Source of the DNA: Alphaproteobacteria bacterium MarineAlpha10_Bin2
GTDB taxonomy: Bacteria > Pseudomonadota > Alphaproteobacteria > UBA828
Assembly: GCA_002937555.1 (NCBI GenBank)
Contig: PTKB01000082.1
Coordinates: forward strand, 1-10,103
DNA: 10,103 nt
Direction: 5' to 3'
Positions 6,581 to 10,103 of this stretch are shown here, in pieces (position 1 is the first letter of the stretch; each line of letters starts with the position of its first letter). Position numbers and translations under genes: made by a program. Below the pieces are notes generated by a model, which had not been told where the DNA came from, ran no database searches, and saw nothing but the letters and a program-made list of their open reading frames with translations.

Positions 6581-7885
6581 TCAGCCGAGCGCCGCCAACA
6601 TTTCGGCGACGCTGACGAATTTCTTGCGCGGTGCACCTTCCCTGGCGTTGGCGATTTCGGCCGCTTCAATCGTCTGCCATTCCGATAAATTGACCGCCCG
6701 CACGCCACGCTCCGCCAACAGCGCCTCCAGGGCCGCGCGTCCGCTCTTTCCGCCACCAGCGCCATGATCCGTGAAGATTTGCTCGGCCGCCAACTTGCCG
6801 TCCGGCTTGTTGGTGCCGATGACGCCGCTCGGGCCGCGCTTGATCCAGCCCACCGCGTAGAGGCCCGTGTCCACCCGACCGTCGTCATTCTCGACGATAC
6901 CGCCGCGTTCGTCGAACGGCGTGTCGGCAACCGGGCGCGAGATATAGCCGATGGCGGCGATCACCAGGCCGCACGGAATTTCGAAAAATTCTCCGAGACC
7001 CACAGCGCGCCCGTCACGCACTTCCGTGCGCTCGAAGCGCACGCCCGTCACCCGATCGTCACCGAGAATCTCGACTGGCTGCGCGTAATAGACGAAATGT
7101 ACCCGCTTGGGCTTTTCGTCCGCATTGCGGTCGACGAATTCACGCACCGTGGCGAGGTTCTTTTTCGCCAGCCGGCGGTCCCGGTCGGACATCTCGCCTT
7201 CGACCGATTCGGGCAGTTGCGCGGCATCGATCTGCGGCACGCAATTTTCCAGGTGCCCCATTTCGCGCAGTTCGACATTGGTGTATTTCGCCTCGTTGGG
7301 GCCGCGCCGGCCGACCATATAGACGTCCGTCAGAGGCGCGTTTTGAATCGGCTGCGCCGCATAGTCGGGCAAATCCGTTGCCGCCATTTCCGCCGGAGTC
7401 TTGACCAGTACCCGCGCCACATCGATGGCGACATTGCCGTTGCCGAGAACCACCGCCGCACCGACGTTCAGGTCTGGATTCAGGTCGCGGCGATCAGGAT
7501 GGCCGTTATACCAATTGACGAAGGTGGCCGAGCCGAACACGCCTTTCTTGTCTTCGCCGGGGATACCGACGGCGCGGTCGCTGCCGGCGCCGACGGCGAG
7601 CACCACCGCATCATACATTTCACGGATTTCGTTGAGGCCGATATCCCTGCCGACTTCCACGTTGCCGTAATAATTCACGTCTTCATGCGCCGCCGTCTTG
7701 GCGAAAGCGCGCATCACATTCTTGGTTTTCTCATGATCCGGCGCGACGCCGAAGCGGATCAGTCCATAGGGGCAGGGCAGGCGCTCGATGATATCGATGC
7801 GGCAATCGTTATCGGATTTCACCAAGGCATCGGCCGTATAGAAAGCGGCCGGACCCGATCCTATGATCGCAACGCTCAAGCTCAT
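6581..7885 (-). CDS. fprA: NADPH:ferredoxin reductase, adrenodoxin-reductase type (FprA-like)
   Basis: 434-residue FAD/NADP-binding protein of the adrenodoxin reductase / FprA family (usual length about 430-460). It begins with the FAD-binding motif VAIIGSGPAAFYTADAL (5-21), followed by PCPYGLIRFGVAPDH (37-51), a family hallmark. The NADP-binding fold has VVLGNGNVAIDVARVL (145-160) and GRRGPNEAKYTNVELREM (192-209), where the two arginines bind the NADPH phosphate in relatives. The C-terminal FAD signature GWIKRGPSGVIGTNK spans 346-360. The enzyme moves electrons between NADPH and ferredoxin in the cytoplasm. Placed directly upstream of korAB on the same strand, it probably shares their ferredoxin. 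The start MSLSVAIIG at 7885 is taken because the FAD motif must sit close to the N-terminus; the reading frame stays open for 110 codons upstream, but that part runs antisense into the nitroreductase. No strong ribosome site is visible. Confidence 0.9.
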   Translation of the reverse strand: MSLSVAIIGSGPAAFYTADALVKSDNDCRIDIIERLPCPYGLIRFGVAPDHEKTKNVMRAFAKTAAHEDVNYYGNVEVGRDIGLNEIREMYDAVVLAVGAGSDRAVGIPGEDKKGVFGSATFVNWYNGHPDRRDLNPDLNVGAAVVLGNGNVAIDVARVLVKTPAEMAATDLPDYAAQPIQNAPLTDVYMVGRRGPNEAKYTNVELREMGHLENCVPQIDAAQLPESVEGEMSDRDRRLAKKNLATVREFVDRNADEKPKRVHFVYYAQPVEILGDDRVTGVRFERTEVRDGRAVGLGEFFEIPCGLVIAAIGYISRPVADTPFDERGGIVENDDGRVDTGLYAVGWIKRGPSGVIGTNKPDGKLAAEQIFTDHGAGGGKSGRAALEALLAERGVRAVNLSEWQTIEAAEIANAREGAPRKKFVSVAEMLAALG

Positions 7886-7906
7886 TTGGGCGTAATATTC
7901 CTGATA

Positions 7907-7921
7907 ATTCGACTGTCGAAT
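7907..7921. promoter_or_regulatory. Perfect 7-1-7 palindrome upstream of fprA, candidate operator
   Basis: ATTCGAC-T-GTCGAAT is a perfect inverted repeat centred at 7914, starting 22 bases upstream of the fprA ATG. Its size and symmetry suit a dimeric repressor or activator. It does not match SoxR, Irr, RirA or alphaproteobacterial LexA boxes as I know them, so the binding protein is unknown. It lies in the 133-base gap after the nitroreductase gene, which also holds AT-rich patches around 7947-7991. Confidence 0.45.
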
Positions 7922-8018
7922 GGCGGTGTTTTTCGCGCTCGGCGGCAAAATATGCCAGTGCGGGGCGTTTGATAAAACTGTTTTTTCACCCCGCCTGCCA
8001 CGCGCTCGATCTTTTGAC

Positions 8019-8612
8019 TTAAACCGCTGCGGGCCGGTCCCAGGCGCCGCTGAAGAAGGACTCGGAGAGCGCCCTGCGGGCACGCGGCGCCACCTCCATG
8101 TCGTGCAGTTTTCCGTCCAAGCTGTCGGTTTCACCGTAATAGCCGATCGCCGCAGCGCACACGGTTTCGAAACCGTCGGGCAAGCCATAGGTTTGAACAA
8201 TTTTGTCATGCACAATGCCGGCCATCTGGTGGATGAACAGGCCGAGCGCCGTGGCCTGAACGCTGAGATGCGCCATCGCCTGGCCGGTATCGTAGAACGC
8301 GTGCGGATTCTTCTTGCCGTCGTCGAAATTCATCTGAGCGGCGACCAGCAGCAAGAGCGGCGCGTGCTGCGCCCATTTTTGGTTGCCTTCGACAAGGCAA
8401 GAGAGCGCTGTTTGAAATTCGTCACCCCCGTCGCGGGTGGCGACAATGAACCGCCAAGGCTGAACGTTGAAACAGGACGGCGCCCAGCGCGCCGCCTCCA
8501 TGAGGGAGCGCAAAGATTCAAGTGGAACGGGCCGGTTGGAAAAAGCGCGCGGCGACCACCGGTCGCGCAGTTGATCGAGGATAGGGGTATCCGAGATGGC
8601 TGGTTTTTTCAT
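8019..8612 (-). CDS. Nitroreductase-family FMN-dependent oxidoreductase
   Basis: 197 residues from ATG 8612. The N-terminus has the nitroreductase FMN-binding pattern RWSPRAF (Arg18, Ser20, Arg22), followed by the conserved ARWAPSCFNVQPWRFIV, then a dimer-forming helical middle (HAPLLLLVAAQ, ALGLFIHQMAGI) and IGYYGETD near the C-terminus. Members are homodimeric flavoenzymes that reduce nitro compounds, quinones or enone-like substrates with NAD(P)H; the natural substrate is unknown. A GTG 13 codons upstream (8651) would extend the frame, but the extra residues (Gly/Thr/Ser-rich) do not look like domain sequence and the ATG start gives a normal family N-terminus. AAGGAA lies about 11 bases before the ATG, so the ribosome site is moderate. 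It is divergent from the isochorismatase-like gene and upstream of fprA-korA-korB on the same strand, with a 133-base gap, so membership of that operon is uncertain. Confidence 0.88.
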   Translation of the reverse strand: MKKPAISDTPILDQLRDRWSPRAFSNRPVPLESLRSLMEAARWAPSCFNVQPWRFIVATRDGGDEFQTALSCLVEGNQKWAQHAPLLLLVAAQMNFDDGKKNPHAFYDTGQAMAHLSVQATALGLFIHQMAGIVHDKIVQTYGLPDGFETVCAAAIGYYGETDSLDGKLHDMEVAPRARRALSESFFSGAWDRPAAV

Positions 8613-8763
8613 GCTGACACTGGTTCCTTCCGTTCCTTTGTTTTCTGCCACCCCGGCGTAGCTCCGGCTCGGCCTTGCGGCGGCGTGCCGAATTCGTCAG
8701 TCTGGCGGGCAAACCCGAAATTCCCGCCGCCCGTTCTGGGGCCGATCGCCCGGAGAATACCAT
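8613..8763. promoter_or_regulatory. Divergent intergenic region between nitroreductase and isochorismatase-like genes
   Basis: About 150 bases separate the two divergent start codons, so promoters for both must lie here or inside the coding starts. A GGCGGG / CCCGCC inverted repeat (8704-8709 and 8723-8728) is visible. I see no clear -35/-10 pair on either strand. Confidence 0.4.
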
Positions 8764-9318
8764 ATGTTGCTCGACGCCCAGCGCTCCGTCTTGATCGTTA
8801 TTGACCTACAAGAAAAACTGGTACCCGCCATCGACAAGGGCGACGACGTGGTCGCCAACGCCGGAAAATTGCTCGAGGGCGCCGGCCGGCTCGGCGTGCC
8901 GGTAATTGTATCGGAGCAGTATCCCAAGGGCCTTGGGCTCACGGTCGACGACATCGCATCCAAACTGCCGAATGAGTCAAAGACCATTGCCAAGCTCACC
9001 TTTAGCGCCGCGCGGAGCGAGGATTTCCGCCGCGATCTGTCGGCCTTGCGCGGGCGCGGGCGCGATCAGATGGTGATTTGCGGCACTGAGACTCATGTCT
9101 GTGTGTTGCAGACCGTGGCGGATCTATTGGCGGAAGACTTGCCCGTCTATCTCGTCACCGACGCCAGTGGCTCGCGCGCCGAACCAAACCGCCGCGCGGG
9201 CGTTGAGCGGATGGCCGGCCTCGGCGCACAGTGCGTGACCAGTGAAATGGTATTGTTCGAATGGCTGGAAGCCGCCGGCAGCGACGATTTCAAGGAGTTG
9301 AGCAAGCTGATCAAGTGA
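8764..9318 (+). CDS. Isochorismatase-like cysteine hydrolase
   Basis: 184-residue protein with the catalytic triad of the isochorismatase-like superfamily: Asp14 in SVLIVIDLQEKLV, Lys77 in TIAKLTFSA, and the nucleophile Cys113 in VICGTETHVCVLQTV. The GTETHVCV signature with the preceding cis-peptide region is typical of the YcaC-type branch. Such enzymes hydrolyse amides, or less often vinyl ethers; the substrate here cannot be named, and it is unlikely to be a true siderophore isochorismatase because no carrier domain or enterobactin-type genes are nearby. ATG 8764 is preceded by GGAG (8752-8755) with an eight-base gap. It is divergent from the nitroreductase. After its stop a perfect 10-base palindrome (GCGCTAGCGC, 9321-9330) overlaps the end of a transporter remnant on the other strand. 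Family assignment is secure. Confidence 0.92.
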   Translation: MLLDAQRSVLIVIDLQEKLVPAIDKGDDVVANAGKLLEGAGRLGVPVIVSEQYPKGLGLTVDDIASKLPNESKTIAKLTFSAARSEDFRRDLSALRGRGRDQMVICGTETHVCVLQTVADLLAEDLPVYLVTDASGSRAEPNRRAGVERMAGLGAQCVTSEMVLFEWLEAAGSDDFKELSKLIK

Positions 9319-9323
9319 TAGCG

Positions 9324-9431
9324 CTAGCGCCGGCGGAGACAAACGAACCAGTAGACCGCGCCAACCGAGGCACTACCGCCGATCACGTTGCCTATTGTCT
9401 CCGGCGCAAGATTGAGGCCAGCGCCGCAATT
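9324..9431 (-). pseudogene. Remnant of a formate/nitrite transporter (FNT family), C-terminal end only
   Basis: Read on the minus strand, this stretch encodes about 35 residues ending at TAG (complement of 9324-9326), including NLAPETIGNVIGG and VGAVYWFVCLRRR. This matches the end of FocA/NirC-type formate/nitrite channels, where NLxPVTxGNxIGG opens the last membrane helix and VYWFxYLR closes the protein. The frame is open further to 9515 but the residues there are not FNT-like, and TGA at 9516-9518 blocks it. The next gene begins at 9613, so there is no room for the other five membrane helices. It is therefore a leftover of a deleted gene. Identification rests on a short but distinctive match from memory. 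Confidence 0.6.
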
Positions 9432-9489
9432 TAGCCCTAATATTCCGGTGGTTGGCCCGCCGAGACCGGTGAAGGGCCGGTTGCATTCA

Positions 9490-9510
9490 AACCGTAGCGC
9501 CGCTACGGTT
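9490..9510. repeat. Perfect 9-bp stem, 3-base loop inverted repeat
   Basis: AACCGTAGC (9490-9498) and GCTACGGTT (9502-9510) are exact reverse complements around GCC. It lies about 100 bases before the TAXI gene start. No T run follows on the plus strand, so it is not a standard terminator for the isochorismatase-like gene; an operator or RNA hairpin is possible. Confidence 0.5.
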
Positions 9511-9525
9511 CGAGATCAGGACGCG

Positions 9526-9567
9526 CGGGCCGGGCGGCGCGCAGGCGATGCTTCGCCGGCCCGAAGC
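9526..9567 (+). promoter_or_regulatory. Mutually exclusive hairpins in the TAXI gene leader
   Basis: CGGGCCGG (9526-9533) can pair with CCGGCCCG (9556-9563). Alternatively GCTTCG (9550-9555) pairs with CGAAGC (9562-9567) around a CCGGCC loop. The two stems share bases, so they cannot form together, as in a leader switch. GC-rich DNA makes such pairs by chance, so this is a candidate only. Confidence 0.25.
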
Positions 9568-9612
9568 GGGGAGATGTGAAAGCAAATAAAGAATGAACAG
9601 AGGAGAAGCATC

Positions 9613-10103
9613 ATGATCAGTCGTAGAACGGTATTGGCCCTGGCTGCCACGGTGGCGCTTACGGCAGGTACCTTCGTCTGGACTCCGGCCAAGGCGGGGC
9701 AGGATATTTTGATCGGCGGCGGCTCGGTGACCGGCGTCTATTATCAAGTTGCCCTCAATGTCTGCAATTTGCTGAATAAGCATGCCGGCGACAAATATAA
9801 CTGCGTCGGCCGCCCGGCGTTGGGCTCGGTGTTCAACATCCGCGCCGTGAAACGCACCCTGCTCGATTTCGGCGTCGCCCAGTCCGACCGCAATTTCGAG
9901 GCCTTCCGCGGCCGCGGCGATTGGGAAGGCAAGCCGATGGAGGATCTGCGCAGCGTCTTCAGCATGCATCCCGAAACGGTGCTGCTGGTGACCCGCGCTG
10001 ATACCGGCATCAACAGCGTCTCGGACCTGAAAGGCAAGACTGTCAATATCGGCAACCCCGGCTCCGGTCAGCGCGGCAACGCCGAAGACGTGCTGCGCCT
10101 TTA
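9613..10103 (+). CDS. TAXI-family TRAP transporter substrate-binding protein, 5' part
   Basis: First 163 codons of a periplasmic solute-binding protein, cut by the window edge. Residues 1-28 form a signal peptide (MISRRTVLALAATVALTAG, cleavage likely after AKA28); the paired arginines Arg4-Arg5 resemble a Tat signal, but the rest of the Tat consensus is weak. The mature part starts QDILIGGGSVTGVYYQVALN (30-49), then Cys51 and Cys64, LGSVFNIRAVKRTLLDFGVAQSD and later SVSDLKGKTVNIGNPGSG, all typical of TAXI-TRAP binding proteins. These deliver ligands, often glutamate or other carboxylates, to a fused DctQM-type permease, which should be encoded downstream of the window. The two cysteines may form a disulfide. 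The ribosome site AGGAGAAG (9601-9608) is strong and well placed. The preceding leader has several hairpins. Confidence 0.9.
   Translation, partial: MISRRTVLALAATVALTAGTFVWTPAKAGQDILIGGGSVTGVYYQVALNVCNLLNKHAGDKYNCVGRPALGSVFNIRAVKRTLLDFGVAQSDRNFEAFRGRGDWEGKPMEDLRSVFSMHPETVLLVTRADTGINSVSDLKGKTVNIGNPGSGQRGNAEDVLRL

Noticed and set aside
6764..7972. Long plus-strand frame of 402 codons opposite fprA
   Set aside because: It is antisense to a clear FAD/NADP-binding protein with all family motifs, and its translation is rich in His, Arg and Asp with no domain character.
7886..8215. 110-codon N-terminal extension of fprA
   Set aside because: The extension is antisense to the nitroreductase gene from 8019 on, and the FAD-binding motif must lie at the N-terminus of this family, so the start at 7885 is preferred.
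7920..8804. Plus-strand frame of 294 codons over the nitroreductase
   Set aside because: It spans an intergenic gap, the antisense of the nitroreductase and the start of the isochorismatase-like gene in a wrong frame.
8764..9318. A true isochorismatase in a siderophore pathway
   Set aside because: No entC/entA/entE-like genes or carrier domain are present; only the superfamily call is supported.
1..10103. CRISPR arrays, tRNA genes, insertion-sequence ends or toxin-antitoxin pairs
   Set aside because: No spaced direct repeats, cloverleaf-like stretches, transposase motifs or small paired frames with family features were seen on either strand.

Overview
The window is about 10.1 kb of GC-rich bacterial DNA with densely packed genes. 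Translated products and gene neighbourhood look proteobacterial, most likely an alphaproteobacterium: a TAXI-type TRAP binding protein, a gamma-alpha fused KorA with KorB, an adrenodoxin-reductase-type FprA, and many small hydrolase and oxidoreductase genes. The taxonomic call is an inference from style and content, not from a marker gene. No rRNA, tRNA, CRISPR array, transposase or phage gene was seen.

Left part (about 1-3743, plus strand). An EamA/DMT-family membrane transporter is split by a one-base frameshift near position 180. It is followed by four closely spaced genes that may form an operon: a PPOX/FMN-type split-barrel protein, a ferritin-like protein with a full set of predicted di-iron ligands, a metallo-beta-lactamase-fold protein with an N-terminal four-cysteine zinc ribbon, and a small antibiotic-biosynthesis-monooxygenase (ABM) domain protein. 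The last has no stop codon where its domain ends. Its frame runs on for about 78 codons antisense into the 3' end of korB.

Middle part (3508-8612, minus strand). Read right to left this holds a nitroreductase-family protein, an NADPH:ferredoxin reductase (FprA type), and the two subunits of a 2-oxoglutarate:ferredoxin oxidoreductase (korA, korB; one base between them). The last three form a plausible electron-transfer unit. KorAB would oxidise 2-oxoglutarate (or another 2-oxoacid) to the acyl-CoA and reduce ferredoxin. FprA would exchange electrons between ferredoxin and NADP(H). No ferredoxin gene is in the window. A perfect 7-1-7 palindrome lies just upstream of fprA and is a candidate operator.

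Right part (8764-10103, plus strand). An isochorismatase-like cysteine hydrolase is divergent from the nitroreductase. It is followed by a short minus-strand remnant matching the C-terminus of a formate/nitrite transporter, then a hairpin-rich leader and the first 163 codons of a TAXI TRAP transporter substrate-binding protein that runs off the window.

Nothing here is clearly a new defence or mobile system. The most unusual items are the uncharacterised PPOX / di-iron / zinc-ribbon MBL / ABM cluster, the antisense read-through at the ABM-korB junction, and the FNT remnant.
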